Below are positions 10,357 to 18,907 of a stretch of 64,000 bases of DNA, piece after piece. Within the stretch, counting starts at the first letter, position 1. Each line of letters starts with the position of its first letter. This DNA comes from an uncultured Anaerolineae bacterium (GTDB lineage: Bacteria; Chloroflexota; Anaerolineae; Aggregatilineales; Phototrophicaceae). The DNA lies in NCBI GenBank assembly GCA_934216615.1, contig CAKQCB010000005.1, positions 1-64,000 on the forward strand. Reading direction: 5' to 3'. The notes beneath the pieces were generated by a model that did not search any database, had not been told where the DNA came from, and worked only from the letters and a program-made list of their open reading frames with translations. A program made the translations under genes and the position numbers.

Positions 10357-10388
10357 AGTTTAAACCCTGTACGCGGGTACAAGGTCAA
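10357..10388 (-). promoter_or_regulatory. MerR-type promoter/operator of the merR-copA unit
   Basis: On the minus strand there is -35 TTGACC (10383-10388), an unusually long 20-bp spacer, and -10 TAAACT (10357-10362). The spacer contains the dyad TTGTACCCGCGTACAGGG, with inverted half sites TGTAC/GTACA. A dyad filling a 19-20 bp spacer is the hallmark of promoters that MerR proteins activate by twisting DNA. Transcription would start a few bases before the ribosome site. Confidence 0.8.
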
Positions 10389-10467
10389 GCCTTTATTATG
10401 AGAGTTGGTGGAAAGGGGTTTTCTTACGATGCCGAATGTCATCATTTAGGGAAAATAGAGAGAAATA

Positions 10468-10499
10468 AATAGAGGTCTGGGAATCTCCAAACCTCTATT
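10468..10499 (-). terminator. Terminator of the SH3b gene at 10520
   Basis: Inverted repeat AATAGAGGT/ACCTCTATT (10468-10476 and 10491-10499), extended inward by partial pairing. It is followed on the minus strand by TATTTCTC. It lies about 20 bases after the gene's stop. Confidence 0.65.
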
Positions 10500-10519
10500 G
10501 AATATATTCTTACTTTGAT

Positions 10520-11851
10520 CTACGGGGTTACGATTGGCAAGCCACTGCAATCACCCGACACTTGGATGGAGCTGCCAAACAAGCTGGTTTGTACCCAAGC
10601 GTTGGCGTAATTGGTTCTCCACCATGAATTGTCGGCTAAGCGACCTACAGGAATCAACTGACCGCCTGCTTGTATCTGATCTTGCAAATGGTCGATCAAT
10701 TCCACCGGAATGACATACACAAACGAAGGTTGGAGGACGTTGAGTAAGCAAGGCCCGCTGGGGGTCGCTGTCGGCTGGGGTGGTGGTTGGGTTGGTTGAA
10801 CCGGTGGCGCTGTGGGCGCTGGTGGTTGGGTCGGTACGGCTGTAGGTGGCAGTGCGGGCGGAATATTCACGGGTAAGTTCGCACAGTCACCATCGGCAAC
10901 CACGACGCTCACAGCAACCCATCCATTTAACCCGTTGTAGGTGACATTGTAGAACAAACCGCTTGGTGAAATACCGATCACCTGTGCGCGTTGACTCACC
11001 GGTAAAGCGCCCAAAATCGGGGCGGCAGTGCTATCTGATTGGCGAATGTTCACACTTCCCTGAACCCCAGGCACAACAAAACATCCGTCGGTGACTTCGG
11101 TAGGCACAGTGGCAACTGTAGGAAGGATTTCACTGCTTCCAACACAATTGTTCAGCGCGACGGTCGTCAAACATACGGTATATCGTTCAGGGGATGCTGA
11201 ACCGCTGTGTGTGACCGTGAGTTGGAAGTTACTATCGCCTGCAGGGATGCGTAAACGCGCCCCAGTATGGTCAGCGGTGATGCGGGCGGTAGAAATTCCC
11301 AACGTGGTATTGGTCAACTCCACAAGGGAACCGTGTTCTGTGATCAGGCTATCCACATACAGATAGAGGGGTTCAGCAATTGCATCAAAGGTGTACAACC
11401 CAAGTGGGTTGAGGGAATCAACTTGCCCGTTCACACCGACGTGAAGCACCAATTCCAAGCTCGGAACGGCGATTTCGGTTTCCAACACAATGATCACTGA
11501 GGCGACATCAGCGGTGATTTGGGATGCGCCGACGCGAATTTCATAATCCCCCGCAGGTAAAAGGGTGGTCAAACGAATTAAGGTTTCTGAGGATGAAATC
11601 AATTCAGAAACGACAGTGCCATTTTGGGTAATTTGGATGCGTGGTAAACCGCCCGCGCCAATCACTTGGAATGTTGCCGTGCGGCTTTCAGGCAAATTAT
11701 AGTCAAACAATGCTTCATCGGTATCAGTTGTGAATTGAACAGCGAGTGCTTGGCCTAAAATAATCGGCGTTCTTTCTTGTGCGAAAAGAGCGATTGGCGT
11801 AACCGCCAATAACATCACAAGAATTAACCATAAGAAATTTCGCTTCAACAT
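10520..11851 (-). CDS. Secreted protein with PPC-like repeats and an SH3b domain
   Basis: 443 residues. The signal peptide runs MLKRNFLWLILVMLLAV...FAQ (cleavage near 25). Two beta-rich PPC-like segments (about 30-120 and 130-230, e.g. LLPAGDYEIRVGAS and RIPAGDSNFQLTV) precede an SH3b domain (~250-320: VPGVQGSVNIRQSDST ... YNVTYNGLNGWV). A Pro/Gln/Thr linker (~330-370) leads to a C-terminal SH3-like segment. No catalytic site is seen, so an envelope-binding role is inferred. Following neighbours on the same strand are separate units. Confidence 0.75.
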   Translation of the reverse strand: MLKRNFLWLILVMLLAVTPIALFAQERTPIILGQALAVQFTTDTDEALFDYNLPESRTATFQVIGAGGLPRIQITQNGTVVSELISSSETLIRLTTLLPAGDYEIRVGASQITADVASVIIVLETEIAVPSLELVLHVGVNGQVDSLNPLGLYTFDAIAEPLYLYVDSLITEHGSLVELTNTTLGISTARITADHTGARLRIPAGDSNFQLTVTHSGSASPERYTVCLTTVALNNCVGSSEILPTVATVPTEVTDGCFVVPGVQGSVNIRQSDSTAAPILGALPVSQRAQVIGISPSGLFYNVTYNGLNGWVAVSVVVADGDCANLPVNIPPALPPTAVPTQPPAPTAPPVQPTQPPPQPTATPSGPCLLNVLQPSFVYVIPVELIDHLQDQIQAGGQLIPVGRLADNSWWRTNYANAWVQTSLFGSSIQVSGDCSGLPIVTP

Positions 11852-12019
11852 GATTTTTTACTTCTACCTTTCATTATGCTGAACCTTGATACAGGTTTCA
11901 GCAGGACACATAATGTCGTTAAGGATATAACAAATACACATTGAAAACTTGTTAATAAGCGATAAAAACGCAGGCAATTCGCTGGTTTGAGCGAAGAAAC
12001 TTTTATAGATTTTTTTGAA

Positions 12020-12487
12020 TTATGAACGTGATGGCCGTAGGCTAAGATCAAATACAGCCGAGCGTAACCCCCGATTTTCAATCACAAAGGTATAGGTATC
12101 CGCTTGGGTATTGATCGGGACGTCTTGCAGCGCCGCCGTAAAATCGGTGATCTCTGTGCCTTCGAGCGCGTCCGACTGACGCAAGAACAGTCGCGCGCGG
12201 TCCATCGCCAAATGAATGAGGAATTCGGCGCGGTTTAACCCTGTCGCAGTGTAGTAATTGGACAAATTCACCGTGACCGTAATCGACTGGCCTACGGGAA
12301 TTTCAACCGTGCGGTCTAAGCTGGGCTGGCATTGAAAGTCCAATACATAATGTCTGGGGTTAATTTCAACCCCGTACCCGCTCCGCGTCAAACATTGATA
12401 CAACGGGGTCGTTTGGCGTGCGGTCACCACACCCACCATGCTGAACACGCTCAAGAGTAAGACAAGGATTAGATTTTGTCGGTTCAT
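12020..12487 (-). CDS. Secreted protein of unknown function
   Basis: 155 residues with a signal peptide (MNRQNLILVLLLSVFSMVGVVTA). The mature part is beta-rich with two Cys (YQCL, FQCQ), possibly disulfide bonded. The phrase EIPVGQSITVTV and the ending YTFVIENRG resemble PPC-like pre-peptidase C-terminal domains, but the match is weak. Its ATG overlaps the stop of the methylmalonyl-CoA epimerase gene by 4 bases, so it is translationally coupled to an enzyme with which it has no obvious functional link. Confidence 0.65.
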   Translation of the reverse strand: MNRQNLILVLLLSVFSMVGVVTARQTTPLYQCLTRSGYGVEINPRHYVLDFQCQPSLDRTVEIPVGQSITVTVNLSNYYTATGLNRAEFLIHLAMDRARLFLRQSDALEGTEITDFTAALQDVPINTQADTYTFVIENRGLRSAVFDLSLRPSRS

Positions 12488-12891
12488 TTCACCACCTCAT
12501 AAAGTTCTAGCAAGACCCCTCCTGTACTTTTTGGGTGGACAAACGCATAGCGTCGCCCATCCGGACGGGTTCTTGGGGTCTCATTAATCAACTCGACGCC
12601 TTTTTCTTGAAGTTGGCGTAAGGCGTCGTCAATATCTTGGACTTCAATGCACAAATGATGTAATCCCGCCCCTTTTTTAGCAAGATATTTCGCAACCCCG
12701 CTGTCCTCTGTAAAGGGTGAGATCAATTCAACTTCGCTTTCCCCTACAGGCAAAAAGGCGATGTCCACAGCTTCGCCTTCATTATGTTCCACATGGTGTA
12801 AGGGCAGACCTAAAGCATCTCGCCAAAAGGTCAATGCTGAATCTATATCTTCTACAACAACCGCAATATGATTGATTTTAATGGGTGGCAT
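12484..12891 (-). CDS. mce: Methylmalonyl-CoA epimerase
   Basis: 135 residues, a single vicinal-oxygen-chelate (glyoxalase) protein. It interconverts (R)- and (S)-methylmalonyl-CoA in propionate and odd-chain fatty acid metabolism. The pattern INHIAVVVEDIDSALTFW (N-terminal metal His), GLHHLCIEVQDID (second His) and VLLELYE (C-terminal metal Glu) matches the family well. ATG 12891 has AGGAG 5 bases upstream. A TTG five codons earlier is unlikely. No methylmalonyl-CoA mutase gene lies in the window. Confidence 0.9.
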   Translation of the reverse strand: MPPIKINHIAVVVEDIDSALTFWRDALGLPLHHVEHNEGEAVDIAFLPVGESEVELISPFTEDSGVAKYLAKKGAGLHHLCIEVQDIDDALRQLQEKGVELINETPRTRPDGRRYAFVHPKSTGGVLLELYEVVK

Positions 12892-12990
12892 ACTTACTCC
12901 TGACAATAAGCCTTAGGTATGTACAAAGAATAACCCAAAAAGTACGCTTAAGTTTTGAGGATTTTCAGAAAAGAAAGTAAGGTTAAGATA

Positions 12991-13776
12991 ATGACCGACT
13001 CTCCCTCATCAAAGGCGCTGAGCCAACAACAGTTTGGAAGCCATGCCGAAAACTACGTAAAAAGTACGGGGCACGCCAAAGGCGCAGAGCTTGATTTATT
13101 CTTGGAGTGGGCATCCCCACAACCAGACTGGCACATGTTAGATGTCGCCACAGGGGGCGGGCATGTGGCACTTAAGTTTGCCCCCCATATCGAGCATATC
13201 ATTGCCAGCGACCTCACCCCTGCCATGTTGGAAAAAGCCAGCGAGTTCATTCAAAGCCAAGGGATTCAGCACATCCAGTTTCGCCAAGCCGACGCTGAAA
13301 AACTCCCGTTTGAGGACGGTCAATTTGATTTGGTGACGTGTCGCATCGCCCCGCATCATTTTGAGGACGCATTCCGTTTTATGCTCGAGGTGGCGCGGGT
13401 TTTAAAACCGAATGGCATCTTCTTGTTGCAAGATCATGTGTTGCCCGAAGACGATAAAGCGGCACGGTACATCGACTCGTTCGAGCGCCTGCGCGACCCT
13501 AGTCATCACCGCGCGTATGCAGAATATGAATGGCGCGGGATGTTTTTAGATGCAGGGTTAATGGTTGAAGCGACTACCCTCATCAACCGTGAAGCCTCAC
13601 TGGTCACTTGGGCGGAACGTATGGGCTGTGATGCGGACGTCATCCAACGCTTACAGATTTTGCTTTACCAAGTCCCAGAAGCGGCCAAAGAATGGATCAA
13701 ACCGCGCGCGGTAGGCACGCCCGACGCGACCTTCTTGCATCAGTACATCATCCTCAAGGGACGTAAGCCTGCCTAG
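12991..13776 (+). CDS. Class I SAM-dependent methyltransferase (UbiE-like)
   Basis: 261 residues. SAM motif I is MLDVATGGGHVAL (~42-54), an acidic residue follows at IIASDLTPAM, motif II is around FDLVTCRIAPHHF, and LKPNGIFLLQDH matches motif III. This is the methyltransf_11/UbiE-type fold. The substrate cannot be told, and the His-His in CRIAPHHFED is typical of small-molecule methylases. ATG 12991 is chosen because AAGG lies 8 bases upstream. An upstream TTG frame is unlikely. It is divergent from the mce gene. Confidence 0.85.
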   Translation: MTDSPSSKALSQQQFGSHAENYVKSTGHAKGAELDLFLEWASPQPDWHMLDVATGGGHVALKFAPHIEHIIASDLTPAMLEKASEFIQSQGIQHIQFRQADAEKLPFEDGQFDLVTCRIAPHHFEDAFRFMLEVARVLKPNGIFLLQDHVLPEDDKAARYIDSFERLRDPSHHRAYAEYEWRGMFLDAGLMVEATTLINREASLVTWAERMGCDADVIQRLQILLYQVPEAAKEWIKPRAVGTPDATFLHQYIILKGRKPA

Positions 13777-13803
13777 AAGTTGATTAAAAACGGCTGACAG
13801 TAG

Positions 13804-15042
13804 TTACAAAACGTCTAAAAGCGCTTGCGCCGCGCTCGGTGGCCCGCCTAAAGAGGCCAAGTCCTGCGCGAGTTGTTTTGCAACTGCTGTCACTTTTTCA
13901 TCCCGCGCTATCGCGCTGACGCCTTGAAACAACATCCCCTGTTTGACATCGTGAGCGGTCAAACTCAGGCCGACTTTGACCTGCGCAATCCGCCGAGCAT
14001 TACCGCGTTGATCAGCGGCGTGTGGCACAGCAATTTGCGGAATCCCATATACCGCCGCCGCATGGGTGGTCCCCATCCCGCCATGATGAATCATCAATTG
14101 AACGCGGGGCAGTAGATGACGGAAATCGACAAAATTGAGTAAGCGTGTCGCTTTTGGCAAGGCGGTGATAAGTTTGGCTTTTTCTTCTGGCACAATCGGA
14201 TGGCTGCCTAACGCAATCACGGGTAGTAACCCCGCCCGCGCCGACGCTTGCGCCGCCCAACTATAAAAGCCGAGATCGCCCGCGAAGGTCGTCCCCAAGG
14301 TGATGAATGCCAGCGGTGTTTCAGGGGCGATTTGTTGCAACCACTGCGGGGGCGCATCTAACGGCGTTTCAGGCATCCCGCCGACGAACAAGTTTTGATC
14401 TAGTAGAAAAGGCGCTTCGGCTTGGTACCAATACGCATTGAAATAGCTGATGTGTAAATGAGGACTCAAAATAGAGGGCGTCGGCCCATTTGCAAAGTTA
14501 CTTCCGCTGATCTGAAAACGTTCACATAAGCGTTGTAAACGGTCTTGGCTCTCTTGTCCTAACGACTTTTGCACAGGAAAGAGATGTTCTTCCTGTAAGT
14601 CCTGCATCCCCACCCAACCGCACACGCTCAACGGGGTTTCCAAAAATTCGGCGGCAAGGGCTGATGCTGTCAAAAAGGGATCGGTCACGATCATATCCGG
14701 TTTGCCGATGCGCTCGCTCAAGGCGATCAAGTGCGTCACCGCTTCACCGACTAAATCTTCGCTCAACCATGTATCCAATGCACGACGATACCGTAACATC
14801 ACCGCTTCTTGTGGGGGCATTTTAGTGACGTCTGGCGCGGGGGGCGGGGGCCATAACCAGCCCGTTTCAGGAATCGACTCAAACCGAACCCCTGCTGAAC
14901 GAATCACTGGCGCGAGTGATTCGCCACTCACCCAAATCACCGTATGACCTAATGCTTGTAATGCCTGTGCTGTTTTTAAAAACCCGCCCCAATCGGTATG
15001 GCTAAATAACGGGGCAGAAACAAACCAAAAAACCTTCGTCAT
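13804..15042 (-). CDS. UGT/MGT-like glycosyltransferase (GT1, GT-B fold)
   Basis: 412 residues. The N-terminus KVFWFVSAPLFSHTDWGGFLKTAQAL is the acceptor Rossmann half. The C-terminal donor-site motif HHGGMGTTHAAAVYGIPQI...PHAADQRGNARRI (~320-360) is characteristic of family 1 glycosyltransferases of the macrolide/zeaxanthin type. The acceptor is unknown. The ATG at 15042 overlaps the stop of the TPR gene upstream (ATGA), with AAGG 7 bases before it, so the two are translationally coupled and may work together. Confidence 0.88.
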   Translation of the reverse strand: MTKVFWFVSAPLFSHTDWGGFLKTAQALQALGHTVIWVSGESLAPVIRSAGVRFESIPETGWLWPPPPAPDVTKMPPQEAVMLRYRRALDTWLSEDLVGEAVTHLIALSERIGKPDMIVTDPFLTASALAAEFLETPLSVCGWVGMQDLQEEHLFPVQKSLGQESQDRLQRLCERFQISGSNFANGPTPSILSPHLHISYFNAYWYQAEAPFLLDQNLFVGGMPETPLDAPPQWLQQIAPETPLAFITLGTTFAGDLGFYSWAAQASARAGLLPVIALGSHPIVPEEKAKLITALPKATRLLNFVDFRHLLPRVQLMIHHGGMGTTHAAAVYGIPQIAVPHAADQRGNARRIAQVKVGLSLTAHDVKQGMLFQGVSAIARDEKVTAVAKQLAQDLASLGGPPSAAQALLDVL

Positions 15043-17174
15043 GAACTCGCCTTCTTTAACCAAGCAGGAATCGCCTTTGCTTGGGGGGAATGTAGGATCG
15101 TGTAAAAATGCACCGCGCTATCCCATGCGGTTTGCGCTTCTTCAAGTCGGCCTTGTGCCCCCCGCAGTTCGCTTTCAGCGCTGGCGGCCTCGGCCTGCAT
15201 CCGTCGGGATTCTGCACGGCGTACCGTATGTAACGCCTCAGAAATCAGCGTCTCTGCCTTCTCTAACTGATCTAAGTGGATACACACCCGCGCCAGCGCG
15301 ATCAACGTTTGCGCGTACAGGTTGATACTGCCATGCACCCGCGCACCTTGTAACGCTTCTTCCGCATAAACCAAAGCCGTTTCCGCCTCTTTTAAGCTCA
15401 ACAACGTTAAGGCGAGGTTCGCTTTAAATTGGGCTTCCCAAAATGGCTGGTTGAGGGGGGTGATTTGTTCCAGCGCTTTTTCGTGATATTGACGCGCTGT
15501 TTCATGCTCTGAAAGCGCGTCGTAAGCCAACCCAAGATTATCCGTCTGGATGCTATTCAAGAGGGTTAACCCTGCTTCTTGGCTTTCCCGAAGCGCAGGT
15601 TCTAAAACTGCGATTGCACGGCGGGGTCGTCCTAACAAGATCAATACCCACGCCCAATTATTATTGCGTGCGCCCGCTTGTTCTAAAGATTCGAGGCTGG
15701 TCGCAAACTGCATCGACTGGGTGAAAAATGCCTCTGCCGATTCGATGTCGCCATGTTCCGCAAAAACATTCGCCGCGTTCGACAAGACCAACCCGCGCGT
15801 TTCAATATCATATTCAGGCACACGGCTCATCAATTCTAAAGCGCGTTCGGTGTCTTTCATCGCCCGCGACGTTTGCCCCATAAAACGGCGAATATTGGCC
15901 AGGTCGGTGAGCAAACGTGATACTTGGGAATAATTGTTATCCGCCTCGAACAACGTGACGGCGCGCGTCCATACGGAAATCGCCTCGTTAAATTGACGCG
16001 ACCGCATATAGATCAAGCCTAAATCCCGCTGAAACAGCGCCTCTGTTTTATCTAGACAACCGAGCGTGTTATGTTCACGGATGTAGCTCAAGCCCCGTTG
16101 ATAGTATTGCATCGCTTCCGCAGTTTGCCCCAACGCTGAGGATGCCGCCCCTATCCAACGTAAAGCCTCGAGATTTTGGCTTTCATCTTCACCTAAAATA
16201 CTTTGTAAGTGCTCAATCGCTTGTGGATATTCTTGTGTCGCATAATGGATCAAGGCCTGCTCAAACCGAGCGCGTCGTTTGAGGTCAGCATCCTCTAACT
16301 GAGACGCCATAGCCAACGCAATCTTCACAGGGGTTCGGGAAAGTTCCGGTTCACCACGCAAACGAAACGCTTCGCTTAAACGCAGAAATGCCCGTGAAAT
16401 GTCAGGGGAAGGTGGTTGGCTTTGATAGTCTTTCAACGCCCGTTCTAAATGGGTGCTCGCATCAAAGTAACGCCCTTCGTTCAACGCGAAGGTGCCTAGT
16501 TCAACCGACCATAAATATTCGTACTTGCGGTATTGCAGGTGTTCCGCCAACTGTAACGCACGTCCGAACGCCTTGCGCCCTTCAGCTTCACGCCCCTCTT
16601 GAATCAGCGCTTGACCGTAGAGGCCTAAAAAGTACACACTCGCTTCAATATCACTATTGGAATTGAGCTTAGGCAGTGCCGTCTGTAAGAGCGTGATCGC
16701 GTAAGCGGCGTTTCCTTCTTGTAGCGCGAGTTGTGCTAACTGACAGCTCGCCCGTCCCTCACCGCTGATAATCCCCGCATGATGAGCGATCTGCTGTGCT
16801 TCTTCAAAATGGAGGCGCGCGTTAGTCGTATCCCCTTCGGCATTGGCAACTAAACCTGCCATAATTTCGGCATAGGTTTTGGGAAAGCCTTCCAGCAATA
16901 AGGCGGCTAACGCCTTGAGTTGACCTAGCGCTTGTTTCGCCTCATCAATGCGCTCGGCATCTAATAAAACTTCGGCTTTACGAAAGATCAGCGCGAATTC
17001 AGAAAGTGGGTCGGCATCCACATGTTGATGAATATTATCTAGCAGTTGAACAGCACGATCATAATCGCCCGCAAAACGGGCTTTGCGCGCCTGTTCGACT
17101 TGTGTTGCCATGTGAGAGGAGTAAGCGGGTAAGTCACCCTGAAACCAACGTGTGATTTTATCTTTTACATTCAT
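15039..17174 (-). CDS. Large tetratricopeptide-repeat protein
   Basis: 711 residues made almost wholly of TPR helices, with repeats such as GDYDRAVQLLDNI, GRYFDASTHLERAL, QEYPQAIEHLQSIL and GQTAEAMQYYQRGL. No signal peptide and no transmembrane segment are present, so it is probably a cytoplasmic scaffold. The N-terminus MNVKDKITRWFQGDLPAYSSHM is unusual for the family. No enzymatic or HTH domain is attached. It overlaps the glycosyltransferase start by 4 bases, the only clue to its role. Confidence 0.85.
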   Translation of the reverse strand: MNVKDKITRWFQGDLPAYSSHMATQVEQARKARFAGDYDRAVQLLDNIHQHVDADPLSEFALIFRKAEVLLDAERIDEAKQALGQLKALAALLLEGFPKTYAEIMAGLVANAEGDTTNARLHFEEAQQIAHHAGIISGEGRASCQLAQLALQEGNAAYAITLLQTALPKLNSNSDIEASVYFLGLYGQALIQEGREAEGRKAFGRALQLAEHLQYRKYEYLWSVELGTFALNEGRYFDASTHLERALKDYQSQPPSPDISRAFLRLSEAFRLRGEPELSRTPVKIALAMASQLEDADLKRRARFEQALIHYATQEYPQAIEHLQSILGEDESQNLEALRWIGAASSALGQTAEAMQYYQRGLSYIREHNTLGCLDKTEALFQRDLGLIYMRSRQFNEAISVWTRAVTLFEADNNYSQVSRLLTDLANIRRFMGQTSRAMKDTERALELMSRVPEYDIETRGLVLSNAANVFAEHGDIESAEAFFTQSMQFATSLESLEQAGARNNNWAWVLILLGRPRRAIAVLEPALRESQEAGLTLLNSIQTDNLGLAYDALSEHETARQYHEKALEQITPLNQPFWEAQFKANLALTLLSLKEAETALVYAEEALQGARVHGSINLYAQTLIALARVCIHLDQLEKAETLISEALHTVRRAESRRMQAEAASAESELRGAQGRLEEAQTAWDSAVHFYTILHSPQAKAIPAWLKKASS

Positions 17175-17290
17175 AAATGAAGTGTTTTTTCACTTTCATC
17201 AAACTACAAGATTTAGCTTAGAATAATCTCTGTTGCGATTTCTATTGACTTTGCACTTGGCAACAAAACCTTCATGACATGGAAGTATAA

Positions 17291-18859
17291 ATGATCTCAA
17301 AATTTTCTCGAATTCATCTGCTTTGGGTGCTTCTGATTCTCTTTATTGTCGGCATCGTGCTTTTGGTCGCCCCACTTGTGTTCATGCAACCCGCAACGGT
17401 TGATGTGATCAAGCCACCCGCACAGATCCATTTTACTGCAAATCAAGGAACGATTATTTTTCCTGATGAATGTGTGGATGTGACATGGGTTGTCAACCAA
17501 ATCAGCGAAATTTATATCAACGGCATCCCTGAAATTGGCGCAGGCAGTCGTGAAATTTGCATCACCGCTGAAGAAACCCCAACCATGCAGGTGATTTTTA
17601 CCGATAACAGCAGCGAAACGTACTCACTTCCAATCACCATTTTAAGCCGTGAACCGCGCACATGGGTGATTGTCGGTGGGTTGATCACTCTCGCTATCCT
17701 GAGCGTGTTGATCTTTCTCGCCCCAAATGATGAACGTAAACGTGGCTCTCGCAGTTGGGTGCGCAAAATCGCCATATTCATGATGCAAATGAGCATCGGC
17801 ATTTTTGTGTCGTTATTCGTCGTCGAGCTAGGGTTACGGTTTTATTTCCGCACTTTTGGGTCAGTGGCAGAACAAGCCGCCTATGTCTACAGCCGTGAAG
17901 AAATCAACGCCATCACCCCTTATTTGATCCTCCTGCCCGGCGTTGATTATGGACTTTCAGCAGAACATCCCGAACATAATCAGCTCGGGTTTCGGGGGGA
18001 AGAAATCACTGTCCCGAAGCCGGCTGGGGTTTTCCGAATTGTGACTTTGGGCGGGTCTACCACGTATGGCACGTCAACCGCCGTAGACACCACCTACCCC
18101 GCATATTTGCAAGACATCCTACGTGACACCTACGGCTATACGCAGGTAGAAGTGGTCAATGGAGGGGTTGCGGGATACACCACCTTCAATACATTGGTCG
18201 ATTTTCAGTTTCACATTTTGCCTCTCGAACCAGATTTAGTCATTTTCTATCACGCCGGAAATGACATCCTCACCCGTTCGGTAACGCCGGAATGTTATGC
18301 GGGTATGAATCCACTTTTGGGGTTAGACCCACGCGGACGTGTCGGCGCAGACCGACGTAACGAACCGATTCCGATCAGCACAATTTATCGACTGGTCGCG
18401 ATTACGTTGGGCTGGATGCCCAACCCCGCTACAAACGATGGCTTGTTCAATTTTGCCTCGGTGACGTGCGGTGATGGCGTTCCCCGCACGAATGCCGAAA
18501 ACATCAGCCTCAACCCGCCTGTCTATTATGAACGCAACTTGATGAGCGCCATTGGTGTTGCGCAAATTCACAATATTCCGATGATGCTTCCTACGTGGGC
18601 CTACTCTGAAATTTCGGATGAGGCGCTTCCCCATTGGCGCGAAGCCGTTGCCGAACATAACGCGATCAACCGAGAACTTGCGGAAACTTACGATCTGCTG
18701 TTTTTAGATTATGCAGAACTTGCGCCACAATCCGAAGACTATTGGGCGGACTATGTGCATATGAATGGAGCGGGTTCTCGGCATCAAGCAGAAGCCTTTG
18801 CCGAATACCTCATCAGCACAGGGATATTTGAGGGGACTACACAGCAGGAAAACCCGTAG
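17291..18859 (+). CDS. Membrane-anchored SGNH/GDSL-family hydrolase
   Basis: 522 residues. A first transmembrane segment (LLWVLLILFIVGIVLLVAPLV) is followed by an external beta-rich segment, then two more hydrophobic stretches (~127-146 and ~160-180), and a C-terminal SGNH domain. Block I is TLGGSTTYG (catalytic Ser ~256), block II NGGVAGYTT (~290), block III YHAGNDI (~321), and block V DYVHMN (Asp/His ~487-490). Members are esterases that often act on envelope glycans. The substrate is unknown. It is divergent from the TPR gene. Confidence 0.85.
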   Translation: MISKFSRIHLLWVLLILFIVGIVLLVAPLVFMQPATVDVIKPPAQIHFTANQGTIIFPDECVDVTWVVNQISEIYINGIPEIGAGSREICITAEETPTMQVIFTDNSSETYSLPITILSREPRTWVIVGGLITLAILSVLIFLAPNDERKRGSRSWVRKIAIFMMQMSIGIFVSLFVVELGLRFYFRTFGSVAEQAAYVYSREEINAITPYLILLPGVDYGLSAEHPEHNQLGFRGEEITVPKPAGVFRIVTLGGSTTYGTSTAVDTTYPAYLQDILRDTYGYTQVEVVNGGVAGYTTFNTLVDFQFHILPLEPDLVIFYHAGNDILTRSVTPECYAGMNPLLGLDPRGRVGADRRNEPIPISTIYRLVAITLGWMPNPATNDGLFNFASVTCGDGVPRTNAENISLNPPVYYERNLMSAIGVAQIHNIPMMLPTWAYSEISDEALPHWREAVAEHNAINRELAETYDLLFLDYAELAPQSEDYWADYVHMNGAGSRHQAEAFAEYLISTGIFEGTTQQENP

Positions 18860-18907
18860 ACGGTATAATGGGCGTATAAAATATCACTAAAGAGAGGAAT
18901 TTTTCTG

